Shown here: positions 16,960-23,943 of the stretch, one piece after another
Numbering within the stretch: the first letter of the stretch is position 1
Layout of the letters: each line of letters begins with the position of its first letter
From: an uncultured Bacteroidales bacterium
Lineage (GTDB): Bacteria > Bacteroidota > Bacteroidia > Bacteroidales > UBA932
Assembly (NCBI GenBank): GCA_900317065.1
Contig: ONFK01000001.1
Coordinates: 1 to 35,533 of the forward strand
Direction: 5' to 3'
DNA length: 35,533 bases
Translations under genes and position numbers: made by a program
The notes under the pieces: generated by a model
Databases searched by the model: none
Told to the model about the DNA's origin: nothing
What the model saw: only the letters and a program-made list of their open reading frames with translations

Positions 16960-19317
16960 ATGGCAAAGATTCAACCAGTCAGGGATTTAGAAAACAACCT
17001 CATCGCCCCCGTCACGCATGAAAGGGCGGTGTATGACAGCGAAGGATATACCGTCGAGCAGAAGCTGTCAGAGGTAAAGCCGTCCGACCTATACGGTCCG
17101 GCGAACTACGATGTGCGCAGTATCAATATCGCAGCGCTCCAATCATTTGCCGGTGCCCTTCTTAACAACGGGACATACGGCTCGGGGGAAGGGTCTCATT
17201 ACAGACTGCCGGTAACTCCCGGCGATGTCGTCAACATCACAACTGGAGAGACGTGTAGAATCTCGTTCTTGTCCAATGTTGGGAGATCGATTTCCGGGAA
17301 TACCGTTCCCGCCATATCTTCCTATTTGATGGATTCGCAGAAGGTCTATTATTTCCACGTCCCCGAGAACTGCGTTGCAATCGCCTTCTCCCATCTTGCG
17401 ACAGATGGGGTAACGGACCGTAGCCCCGTGTCGCTGTCGGTCGCAACATCGAAGATGGCAAAGAGCAATGACGACGGAAGTATCATACCAATGTCGGCTC
17501 CGCGATACATGATATCTGGAAACGGAGATAAGATTGTAGGCGCAAATATTTCAGATGCCATATCATATTTGTTCCCCGTCAAAGCCGGGCACACGTATTA
17601 TGTGTGGCCGACGTTCTCCGGCGCTCTCCGATATGCCCAGATTGCAAGCCTCCCGGACAACAATCTTGAAGTGAGCGTGTACGGGAATGCAACATCCACG
17701 CTGGGCGATTCCGGAATGTCAATCTCCGTCAAGCCAGAAACGGACGGGTATTTCTTCATTTGCTCATACAAGGCATCCGCTGCGGCGCTTTCGATTGTTG
17801 CGAAAGAAGTGACAGAGGATAATAGTGTGGGCTCTGTAAAGCAGTCCGTCAACAAAGTGCTATCGCTTTCGACCGGCTATGACGAGGTGGCGCTTGACGC
17901 ACTCGACGAAAGACCGTATGCCATCTTGCTTGATACGGGGCTGTACGGTACGAGCAATACGTATAAGCATGTACTTGTCCCGGTGTCGGCTGGGCAGGTC
18001 TTGAAAATCCAGGGGAACGAAACGAATCCAGCCAGGATTGCATGGCTTACAAGTGACAGCGACCCGGTGGCCTCCACGTGCCCGGCGTACCTTCCCGGTA
18101 CCCGCCTGTTCGTAGTTGAGAACGGCGTCTTGACTGTCCCCGACGGAGCCTCGTACATGTTTGTCTACCTCGGAATCAGCGGCCAGTATAAGCCCGCCTA
18201 TGTCGGCGTTTACACGGGAGAATCGAGCAGTGAATCAGGAGACAAGACGGACATCCTCTCGCTCAATCCGGAAAGCGAGTTCTTCCCGAAACTCATATCC
18301 GCAAACAAGCGATACTATACTTCGTCGACCACTAATTCTCCCTATCCGCTCGTCATCGGTCATATTTCTGACGTGCATGGTAACTGGACCAATGTCCGCC
18401 GCTTCCTCAAATTCTGCAATCACTACGGCAGCAAGATCAAATGCCTCATCAACACGGGTGACATCATTCCATCGTATCTATACCTTGACGGTGTGAAATA
18501 CACAGGAGCGGCTGATTATAACGCGATCGAAGGAATCGAGAACGTGTTGAATGTCATTGGCAATCACGACACGGCAAGCAGGGAAGGCTCATCTAATTGG
18601 GATTGGCAGGCGTGTGTTGGCAAGGTTGCGTATGATGAATATTTTGCTCCGCACATCGCCTCATGGGGAGTCACCCAGCCGACCAATGCAGCCGCGAATG
18701 GCTATTGCTACTATTACAAGGATTTCACCGCCAACAACGTCCGCCTCGTCGTGACCGATGTGATGGGATATGACGAAACGGAGGATGCATGGCTCGCCTC
18801 CGTCCTTGAAAGCGCAAGGGACGCGGGGCTGCACGTTGTCATAGCCACGCATTTCTCATCCTCTCTCCCGGCAGCGGAAGGGTATGACAGGGCCTTTGAC
18901 AAGTTCCCCATCAATTACAGCACGACATACGAGGTGGGAACGAACGCCGTGAACCTGAATGCCTACAACAAAAAGGCGTACATGATGATGGAAGCGGTTG
19001 ATGCCTTCATGCAGGCAGGAGGAATCTTCGTCGGGTACATCCAGGGCCACTATCATTGCGATTTCATTGCGCGGGTTGCCAAGTACCCGAACCAGCTCAT
19101 CTTCTCCATCGGCTCCAGCAAGACGGGAGAGGTCCGGGATTACATGCACACCATCGGCCAGAGAGACCAGGACGAGTTTCAGATTGTCGCTATTGACACG
19201 TACACCAAGAATGTGAAGGTGTACAAGGTTGGAGCGAATGTAGACCGCGTTGGCCGTCACGTCAATTCCGCCTGCGTTTCTTACGAGACCCACCAGGTGA
19301 TTGCCGAAGGATATTGA
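16960..19317 (+). CDS. Tail spike with C-terminal calcineurin-like metallophosphoesterase
   Basis: A 785-residue protein. Residues 1-45 are a likely docking segment. Residues 45-430 look like three consecutive beta jelly-roll units, each with an FxV-type ending. The C-terminal domain shows the metallophosphoesterase series in order: HISDVHG (Asp471, His473), NTGDII (Asp501), GNHD (Asn535, His536), ATHF (His631) and GHYH (His697, His699). All expected metal ligands are present, so the enzyme should be active. It is the last gene of the adsorption cassette, which suggests that it attacks a phosphoester in a surface polymer or nucleotide. The substrate is unknown. Confidence 0.85.
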   Translation: MAKIQPVRDLENNLIAPVTHERAVYDSEGYTVEQKLSEVKPSDLYGPANYDVRSINIAALQSFAGALLNNGTYGSGEGSHYRLPVTPGDVVNITTGETCRISFLSNVGRSISGNTVPAISSYLMDSQKVYYFHVPENCVAIAFSHLATDGVTDRSPVSLSVATSKMAKSNDDGSIIPMSAPRYMISGNGDKIVGANISDAISYLFPVKAGHTYYVWPTFSGALRYAQIASLPDNNLEVSVYGNATSTLGDSGMSISVKPETDGYFFICSYKASAAALSIVAKEVTEDNSVGSVKQSVNKVLSLSTGYDEVALDALDERPYAILLDTGLYGTSNTYKHVLVPVSAGQVLKIQGNETNPARIAWLTSDSDPVASTCPAYLPGTRLFVVENGVLTVPDGASYMFVYLGISGQYKPAYVGVYTGESSSESGDKTDILSLNPESEFFPKLISANKRYYTSSTTNSPYPLVIGHISDVHGNWTNVRRFLKFCNHYGSKIKCLINTGDIIPSYLYLDGVKYTGAADYNAIEGIENVLNVIGNHDTASREGSSNWDWQACVGKVAYDEYFAPHIASWGVTQPTNAAANGYCYYYKDFTANNVRLVVTDVMGYDETEDAWLASVLESARDAGLHVVIATHFSSSLPAAEGYDRAFDKFPINYSTTYEVGTNAVNLNAYNKKAYMMMEAVDAFMQAGGIFVGYIQGHYHCDFIARVAKYPNQLIFSIGSSKTGEVRDYMHTIGQRDQDEFQIVAIDTYTKNVKVYKVGANVDRVGRHVNSACVSYETHQVIAEGY

Positions 19318-19323
19318 TTCACC

Positions 19324-19339
19324 GGGGGCTCCGGCCCCC
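19324..19339 (+). terminator. GC-rich hairpin after the tail module
   Basis: GGGGGC (19324-19329), loop TCCG, GCCCCC (19334-19339) form a 6-bp all-GC stem seven bases after the spike gene stop. No T-run follows, so it may pause polymerase or protect the 3' end rather than terminate strongly. It lies just before the lysis region. Confidence 0.5.
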
Positions 19340-19355
19340 ATAGATACCAAAGTAA

Positions 19356-19787
19356 ATGGAGACATTCTTTCGTATTGCCGAGTTGCTGGCGACCGCCTTC
19401 GCCGCCAGCTGGATCACGCGGCTCCTCACCATCAAGGCAAGGGTGAGGCAGGAGAACGCGGAGGCATCGAAGACGGAGGCCGGGGTAAAGGCCGACCAGA
19501 TTCAGAATATCCAGGATATTGTCGAGAAGGTCTACAAGCCGACGATTGACACCCTGGAGAAGCAGGTCAAGGAGCTGCGCTGGGAGATCGGCGAACTCCG
19601 GAAGGAGAACGCGAAGATACTGGCCGAGAACGAGGAGTTGAAGTCGGAGAACGTGCAGTATCGGCGGGTGATCCGAGAGCTGCGCCCGGAGCTGGTTCCG
19701 CCGGAGAAGCCCAGCCGGAGGGGCGAGAACGGGAAGAAGCAACCGCGCCGAGGCAACGGTCAATTCAAGAGGAAGGAGGAGGAGTAA
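19356..19787 (+). CDS. Membrane-anchored coiled-coil lysis-region protein
   Basis: A 143-residue protein. Residues 5-22 (FFRIAELLATAFAASWIT) look like a single membrane helix. Residues 27-108 form a long charged coiled coil with repeated E-x-x-E-N-x-x-L patterns. The last 25 residues are very basic and low in complexity. Position directly before the hydrolase suggests a holin-like or inner-membrane spanin-like role, but the length and coiled coil do not match a classic holin. Its stop overlaps the next start by one base (TAATG). Confidence 0.6.
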   Translation: METFFRIAELLATAFAASWITRLLTIKARVRQENAEASKTEAGVKADQIQNIQDIVEKVYKPTIDTLEKQVKELRWEIGELRKENAKILAENEELKSENVQYRRVIRELRPELVPPEKPSRRGENGKKQPRRGNGQFKRKEEE

Positions 19788-20251
19788 TGGAACTACTAAG
19801 TCAAAGGCTCTGGAAGAATGACACGTACACTGTCTCCCGTTTCTTCATCGACGGCAAACGCCACTATGAAATCCTGGAGGACAAGGACCGTGGACTGAAA
19901 CAGACGGATTCGCTTGCGAAGATCAATCGGGTGAAGGTCCCGAGGGAGACCGCGATTCCCACGGGGCGGTACGAGGTGCGCATTGACATCGTCTCCCCGA
20001 AATATGCCGCTGTCGCTTGGTATAAGAAGGTCTGCGGAGGACGGATGCCGAGGATCATGAATGTGCCCGGCTGGTCCGGGATTTTGATCCATCCAGGCTC
20101 GACAGCACTCGATTCCAGCGGTTGTCTCCTTACGGGACGGAATACAATCAAGGGCCAGCTCACCAGGTCGCGGGAGACATGGTTGGAAATGTATCGGAAG
20201 ATGGAGGAGGCCGTCAAGCGCGGAGAGAAGATATACATCGAAATCGTATAA
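19787..20251 (+). CDS. DUF5675-like putative endolysin
   Basis: A 154-residue protein of the DUF5675-like type found in lysis regions of Bacteroidales phages. The segment ILIHPGSTALDSSGCLLTG (near residues 101-119) places a His and a Cys in a frame that recalls L,D-transpeptidase-like active sites. The opening half carries the phrase VPRETAIPTGRYEVRI. No signal peptide is seen, so release would need a holin. Cell-wall hydrolysis is inferred from family and context and is not proven by the motif alone. Confidence 0.75.
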   Translation: MELLSQRLWKNDTYTVSRFFIDGKRHYEILEDKDRGLKQTDSLAKINRVKVPRETAIPTGRYEVRIDIVSPKYAAVAWYKKVCGGRMPRIMNVPGWSGILIHPGSTALDSSGCLLTGRNTIKGQLTRSRETWLEMYRKMEEAVKRGEKIYIEIV

Positions 20252-20256
20252 CCATA

Positions 20257-20362
20257 GCATCCGGGCAGATGTAGTAGTAGTCAGTTCGTTTTCATAATGA
20301 TGTAATCAGTGTGATTGGTTTAAGTTGATTTCTGTCCCGTGCCTGTCCGGATGCTTTTGTTT
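20257..20362 (+). ncRNA. Possible structured RNA or long stem-loop terminator
   Basis: GCATCCGGGCAG (20257-20268) can pair over its full 12 bases with CTGTCCGGATGC (20343-20354), with one G-U pair. The 74-base loop holds a smaller hairpin AATCA-GTG-TGATT (20304-20316). The closing strand is followed by TTTTGTTT. The stretch 20252-20368 contains no credible gene. It may be a small RNA, a regulated leader or simply a terminator. An ATG at 20351 falls inside the closing strand, which supports starting the next gene at 20369. Confidence 0.4.
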
Positions 20363-20368
20363 AAACCC

Positions 20369-20740
20369 ATGAAACAAGTCTTGTCATACCTTTGGCAGCT
20401 CCCCCAGAACCTCCTGGGGCTGCTGCTCCTGCTGTACTACCGCCCGGAGGGGAGCTATGACTACCGGGACGTCCGCCTGCACTACTCAACCCGGATGCAC
20501 GGCGGGATTAGTCTCGGCCGGCACATCATCGTCTCCGACCGATACCGCCAGTACAACGGGAACACCGAGAAGCACGAATACGGGCACACCCGGCAGAGCC
20601 GGATGCTGGGCCCGCTGTACCTCATCGTCATAGGCATCCCGTCCGTCCTCTGGGCGGCGTGGTGGCAGCCCGGAAGGGGAAGCTATTACCGCTTCTGGAC
20701 GGAGCGATGGGCTGATAGATTAGGTAATGTCCAAAGATGA
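20369..20740 (+). CDS. HExxH membrane protein (M48-like metalloprotease)
   Basis: A 123-residue protein with two hydrophobic segments (residues 12-24 and 82-98). Between them lies HEYGH (His69, Glu70, His73), the zinc-binding HExxH motif. After the second segment, TERWAD supplies Glu112 and Asp116 in the spacing of an M48-type third ligand. It could be a small membrane metallopeptidase. Location between endolysin and spanin-like genes suggests an envelope role, but function is unknown. A GTG at 20339 and an ATG at 20351 are in frame; 20369 is preferred because the upstream sequence is a stem. Confidence 0.65.
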   Translation: MKQVLSYLWQLPQNLLGLLLLLYYRPEGSYDYRDVRLHYSTRMHGGISLGRHIIVSDRYRQYNGNTEKHEYGHTRQSRMLGPLYLIVIGIPSVLWAAWWQPGRGSYYRFWTERWADRLGNVQR

Positions 20741-21275
20741 AAATATGGAGAAATGGATGCCAATAAATGGCTATGAGGGCCATTACGAAATAAGCGACCG
20801 TGGTAACGTCAGGAGCCTGAACTTTAAAAATACGGGAAGATCCGTGATAATGCACCCGAATGTCGCAAGGAACGGCTATTTGGTTGCTCGTCTTTCAAAG
20901 GGCGGGGAAAAATATCACCATCTTGTACATAGGCTTGTTGCATTAGCATTTTTACCAAATCCGGAGAATCTTCCGCAGGTAAACCATAAAGATGAGAACA
21001 AGAAAAATAATCGGGTAGAAAACCTTGAATGGTGCACCGCGTCTTATAATATCAACTACGGAGCCGCAAAGAAAAAAATCGCAAAAGCGCTCTCGCTCGC
21101 TGTTGAGCAATCAACGAAAGATGGTAAAAGGATAAAGATTTGGCAAAGTTTGCACGAGGCAAGCAGGGCACTCGGGATCGACAGAAAAAACATTAGGCAA
21201 TGCTGTAGAGGTGTTCTCAATTCTGCCGGAGGCTATTCGTGGTCATATCATAGATTAGGAGGCGTCGAGCGATGA
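20727..21275 (+). CDS. HNH homing endonuclease (NUMOD4 type)
   Basis: A 182-residue protein. It begins with a NUMOD4-like element (WMPINGYEGHYEISDRGNVR). The HNH core follows: HRLVALAFLPNP, then VNHKDENKKNNRVENLEWC around residues 87-105. The C-terminal part (IWQSLHEASRALGIDRKNI) is a small DNA-binding NUMOD1-like helix-turn-helix. Base composition is clearly AT-richer than its neighbours, a sign of separate origin. It overlaps the preceding gene by 14 bases and the next by 4. It is a free-standing selfish nuclease placed in the lysis region. Confidence 0.9.
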   Translation: MSKDENMEKWMPINGYEGHYEISDRGNVRSLNFKNTGRSVIMHPNVARNGYLVARLSKGGEKYHHLVHRLVALAFLPNPENLPQVNHKDENKKNNRVENLEWCTASYNINYGAAKKKIAKALSLAVEQSTKDGKRIKIWQSLHEASRALGIDRKNIRQCCRGVLNSAGGYSWSYHRLGGVER

Positions 21276-21832
21276 AGCGGGCGGTGTCTTCCATGGTGCT
21301 TGTTCTGGCCGCTCTCTTTGCCGTGAGCGCCTCCTATTGGCTGGGACGGGAGTTCGGCCGCCGCGAGGGGGGAAGGTCCCCACAGCGGCCGGATACCGTC
21401 CGCGTTACGAAGTGGTTGCATGACACCGTGACGGTGGAGAGCAGCAGGCCGTCCGGCTCCGTCCAGGCATGGCTCCCGGTTGCCAAACCCGTTACAGATT
21501 GTAACGCCCTGCCGGACACGACTATTTCCAAAACGGAAACCGTCGCTCCGGACACGGCTTTTTCCAAAATGGAAACACCCACTCCGGACACCGTCCTTGT
21601 CGAGGTCCCCATTGAGGAGAAGGTTTACACCGGCGACAACTACCGGGCAATCGTCCGGGGCTACCAGCCGGAGCTGACGGACATCTGGGTGAGGGAGACC
21701 GTCTCCACTATCCGCGTCCCGGTCCGCCGGCGCTGGAACGTGACCGCCGGGCCCCAGGTCGGCATCGGGATCACCCCAGACGGCTGGAGGCCCTATGCCG
21801 GGTTGGGCGTGACCTTCGGCTACTCCTTCTGA
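21272..21832 (+). CDS. Spanin-like / DUF6808-like envelope protein
   Basis: A 186-residue protein with an N-terminal membrane helix (SSMVLVLAALFAVSASYWLG, residues 6-25). The middle is a proline-rich periplasmic stretch with repeats of Pro-Asp-Thr, two of them as PDTxxSKxET units spaced 12 residues (36 bases) apart. The C-terminus (VTAGPQVGIGITPDGW, then GLGVTFGYSF) is beta-rich and ends in Phe, like an outer-membrane strand. One protein may therefore span both membranes, as a unimolecular spanin would. It is the last gene of the late operon before the terminator. Confidence 0.6.
   Translation: MKRAVSSMVLVLAALFAVSASYWLGREFGRREGGRSPQRPDTVRVTKWLHDTVTVESSRPSGSVQAWLPVAKPVTDCNALPDTTISKTETVAPDTAFSKMETPTPDTVLVEVPIEEKVYTGDNYRAIVRGYQPELTDIWVRETVSTIRVPVRRRWNVTAGPQVGIGITPDGWRPYAGLGVTFGYSF
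21490..21575 (+). repeat. Three palindromes about 36 bases apart inside the spanin-like gene
   Basis: CGTTACA-GAT-TGTAACG (21490-21506), TTTCC-AAAAC-GGAAA (21525-21539) and TTTCC-AAAAT-GGAAA (21561-21575) are perfect short inverted repeats. The last two belong to a 36-base coding repeat (PDTxxSKxET). Confidence 0.8.
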
Positions 21833-21833
21833 C

Positions 21834-21862
21834 AAAAAAGGTGTGCAGATAGACTGCACACC
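21834..21862 (-). terminator. Intrinsic terminator of the integrase transcript
   Basis: A perfect 9-bp stem (21840-21848 with 21854-21862, loop ATAGA). On the minus strand it is followed by six T residues, so it ends leftward transcription from the integrase. On the plus strand the stem may also slow the late transcript, but no T-run follows. Confidence 0.9.
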
Positions 21863-21879
21863 TCCGGGCTTTCCTGCCT

Positions 21880-21897
21880 CCCGGCCTCCGGGCCGGG
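21880..21897. terminator. GC-rich second stem-loop between spanin-like and integrase genes
   Basis: CCCGGCC (21880-21886), loop TCCG, GGCCGGG (21891-21897): a 7-bp GC stem. Lacking a T-run on the plus strand, it is only a possible pause site. Just after it lies GCAAAGATACGA (21901-21912), which recurs at 24777-24788. Confidence 0.45.
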
Positions 21898-21952
21898 GAT
21901 GCAAAGATACGAAAAACTCCGCCGCGAAATCCTCGAACTATGCCGAAAATAG

Positions 21953-23167
21953 TTACGGGTTGACCTGAAGCGGCGGATCTTTGTATCCCCAAACATAGTC
22001 AATCACCTGTCTATTGGCTTCATCAATCTTCCTTTCGTCCCGCTTGATATAAATCGCCGTAGTACGGTTACCAGCAGACACATGGCCCATCCCAAGCGAT
22101 ATTGTCGGGTCAGGGATGTCAAGCTCGGCGGCAAGTGTCGCCCAGGTGTGCCTGGCCCAGTTTGAAGAACAGTCAGGCTCGATGGGTCTTCCATCGGGGC
22201 CCTCGATTCGCTTCAGCGCCTCCCACATCCGCCGAGCATAGTCGTGGGGGTTAGAGTAGCGGTCGAATACGGATAGAAGATGTTCCTCCCCTTTCCACCT
22301 TTCAATGATCTCCCTGGCCTCCGGCTCCACTCGGATGCTGTAGAGGTGACCGGTCTTATTGCGCCGATACTCCACACGCCCGTCCTTCAGATCCTTCCAT
22401 GTAAGTGAGGCAAGGTCACTGACATTGATCCCCCGGAAATAGAGCATGAGCATGAACACATCTCGGTGCATGGCATCGTACCTGTACGTGATGTCTGCCG
22501 TCGCATAGGCTCTGACCTGTCCAATGGTGAGGGCCTTTTTCCGCGTCTCCTCCGTCCTGATCTTGAACTTGCGGAACGGATAGGCAGTGGTGTATTCCTC
22601 GTCCAGGGCGAAGTTGCAGATAGCCTTGACATTCCTCAGATGTACCGCCCTGGCATTGATTTTCCCGCCGATGAAAGTGTCAAACCCATGCAGCCACAGA
22701 CGGTCGATGTCTTCCATATATAATATGTCAGATCCCGTGTATGCCCGAACCTTATCGATGGTATAGCCATAGAGTCGCCTGGTGCTCTCCTTGTCCTTAG
22801 TGCTGACGCATCTCCTGGCGATCTCATAGAAGGTCAGACGACTGTCCTCTTCTGGAACGTCGTCCATATCTGAAGCCGTGAGCAGCTTCTTCAGCCGTCC
22901 AGAGGAAAGCCCGCTAAACCGTCCCTCCTCCCGGAGTCGCAACACCCGGGCGGTAACCCTGGTGAGCTGTGAGGACAGGACATCGTTCAGGCGTTTCGCG
23001 TCCTTCCTTTCCATCACCTTCCCAGCGGCAACGTCCCACTGGAGTTGTGTCACCGAAACGCCGGTGGCGATGTATACGTTGGTGCCGTAGCCTACGGCAA
23101 TCTTGACCGGGTAAGTGTCATCCTTCAGTGCCCGTCGTGTGTCAAGTCTTAGTGAACATTTAGCCAT
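21953..23167 (-). CDS. int: Tyrosine integrase
   Basis: A 404-residue tyrosine recombinase of Bacteroidetes phage type. The N-terminal 100 residues contain an arm-binding-like domain (KCSLRLDTRRALKDDTYPVK). The central SAM-like core-binding domain follows (TFYEIARRCVSTKDKEST). Catalytic elements are the Arg in YFRGINVSDLASL, the Lys in RRNKTG, NWARHTWAT, LGMGHVS and the Tyr in TTAIYIKR. The His normally opening the HxxR box is Asn here, a change known in this lineage. The reading frame runs further upstream, but that part crosses attP repeats; the ATG at 23167 gives the family's normal start. Confidence 0.93.
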   Translation of the reverse strand: MAKCSLRLDTRRALKDDTYPVKIAVGYGTNVYIATGVSVTQLQWDVAAGKVMERKDAKRLNDVLSSQLTRVTARVLRLREEGRFSGLSSGRLKKLLTASDMDDVPEEDSRLTFYEIARRCVSTKDKESTRRLYGYTIDKVRAYTGSDILYMEDIDRLWLHGFDTFIGGKINARAVHLRNVKAICNFALDEEYTTAYPFRKFKIRTEETRKKALTIGQVRAYATADITYRYDAMHRDVFMLMLYFRGINVSDLASLTWKDLKDGRVEYRRNKTGHLYSIRVEPEAREIIERWKGEEHLLSVFDRYSNPHDYARRMWEALKRIEGPDGRPIEPDCSSNWARHTWATLAAELDIPDPTISLGMGHVSAGNRTTAIYIKRDERKIDEANRQVIDYVWGYKDPPLQVNP

Positions 23168-23168
23168 A

Positions 23169-23201
23169 TTTGCTGAAAATTTGCTGAAAATTTGCTGAAA
23201 A
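23169..23201. repeat. Three tandem 11-bp integrase arm-type sites
   Basis: TTTGCTGAAAA is repeated exactly three times without spacing (23169-23179, 23180-23190, 23191-23201), one base before the integrase start codon. Another copy is at 23429-23439, beyond the core. The placement on both sides of the core is that of arm-type integrase sites and would let integrase repress its own gene. Confidence 0.8.
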
Positions 23202-23240
23202 ATGTACCCCAATATACCAAAATGTACCCGTATATACCAT
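23201..23240. repeat. Two tandem 20-bp repeats in attP
   Basis: 23201-23220 and 23221-23240 match at 17 of 20 positions, both starting AATGTACCC and containing ATATACCA. They may bind an excisionase or a host factor, or be a second class of integrase arm site. Confidence 0.75.
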
Positions 23241-23329
23241 TTATCGGCGACACCATTTGAAGCGTATACAACGAAAAAAGTGAACCAAGAACCGCGTAAA
23301 ATGCTGATTCTCAATTCACTTTCGTTATG

Positions 23330-23373
23330 TGAGGACTGGCAGATTTGAACTGCCGACCTCTTGCCTGTCAAGC
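23330..23373 (-). other. attP core: 3' half of a tRNA
   Basis: On the minus strand this reads as the second half of a tRNA: anticodon loop TTGACAG (23371-23365), stem GCAAG, variable AGGTC, T stem GGCAG, T loop TTCAAAT, stem CTGCC, acceptor AGTCCTC and discriminator A. The anticodon would be GAC (Val). The 5' half is absent, so this is not a tRNA gene but the identity block that restores a host tRNA gene on integration. The exact tRNA identity is less certain than its tRNA nature. Confidence 0.85.
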
Positions 23374-23428
23374 ATATAGGGAGCTTATAATTAACTGTGT
23401 ATCAATATATCTAAGGGCAAAAAATCCA

Positions 23429-23446
23429 TTTGCTGAAAATTTGCTT
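23429..23446. repeat. Distal arm-type site plus partial copy
   Basis: A fourth exact TTTGCTGAAAA copy (23429-23439) is followed by TTTGCTT, a truncated fifth copy. It lies on the far side of the tRNA core and overlaps the end of the lipoprotein gene. Confidence 0.75.
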
Positions 23447-23939
23447 ATAGATTGTGATGCTTACGATAGGCCTCCAGGTAGCCTGGAACATCTTCTCCGG
23501 GGTTAATCAAAATCTTGTCAACGTCCTTCGTGATGTTCAAAAGATTGCCGTATTTATCTAATTGCACCCAGACAAGATTTCCAGGACGGTTATACGTAAC
23601 GATGCAACTATACGCTGCCGGTTCCTCGAGGATGCTGCCTGCCGCCTGCTTCAAAGAATCAAGTACAGCCTCCCATGCCAGAGCCTCTTTTAGGCCTTCC
23701 TCATCCTTCTCCCCCTTATAGGTCTTGAACATGTGGGCGGCAAATTCTGTGTTGCTCTGGGCCCTCTCAATACGATAGTCAAGGTTATCCCCGTAAGTGA
23801 CCGTGTCCACTTTCACAGAAAGGATACGGTCCACGTCATTGTAAGTGCTGCGAACAAAATGTTCAGCCCGGGATGAAATTGTGCTCTCGCCAGAGCAGGC
23901 CACCACGAAGAGGGCGGCAAACAAAACAATCTTTTTCAT
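23445..23939 (-). CDS. Phage-encoded lipoprotein (candidate superinfection-exclusion or conversion factor)
   Basis: A 164-residue predicted lipoprotein. A basic N-terminus, a hydrophobic run (LFAALFVVA) and Cys15 form a lipobox ending VVAC. The mature part is alpha-beta and charged, with no family recognised. It lies between repressor and attP on the lysogenic strand, so it should be made in the prophage state. Phage lipoproteins in this place often block re-infection or alter the host surface. No clear charged surface-export signal follows the Cys, so a periplasm-facing location is also possible. Confidence 0.72.
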   Translation of the reverse strand: MKKIVLFAALFVVACSGESTISSRAEHFVRSTYNDVDRILSVKVDTVTYGDNLDYRIERAQSNTEFAAHMFKTYKGEKDEEGLKEALAWEAVLDSLKQAAGSILEEPAAYSCIVTYNRPGNLVWVQLDKYGNLLNITKDVDKILINPGEDVPGYLEAYRKHHNL

Positions 23940-23943
23940 ATTT

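Larger units (their letters stand above)
23168..23444. other. Phage attachment site region (attP)
   Basis: A 277-base non-coding gap between integrase and lipoprotein genes. It holds three tandem arm repeats at the integrase end, a pair of 20-base repeats, an inverted repeat (ACGAAAAAAGTGAA 23271-23284 with TTCACTTTCGT 23315-23325), a tRNA 3'-half core (23330-23373) and a fourth arm repeat at the far end. This is the full layout of a lambda-like attP and implies integration into a tRNA gene. Confidence 0.85.

Noticed and set aside
19324..19339. Strong intrinsic terminator between spike and lysis genes
   Set aside because: No T-run on the plus strand; kept only as a weak stem-loop.
23168..23371. 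Longer integrase N-terminus starting at 23371
   Set aside because: Would translate attP arm repeats and the tRNA core; the family start matches 23167.
23330..23373. Functional tRNA gene
   Set aside because: Only the 3' half is present; no D-arm or 5' acceptor strand upstream; it is an attachment core.
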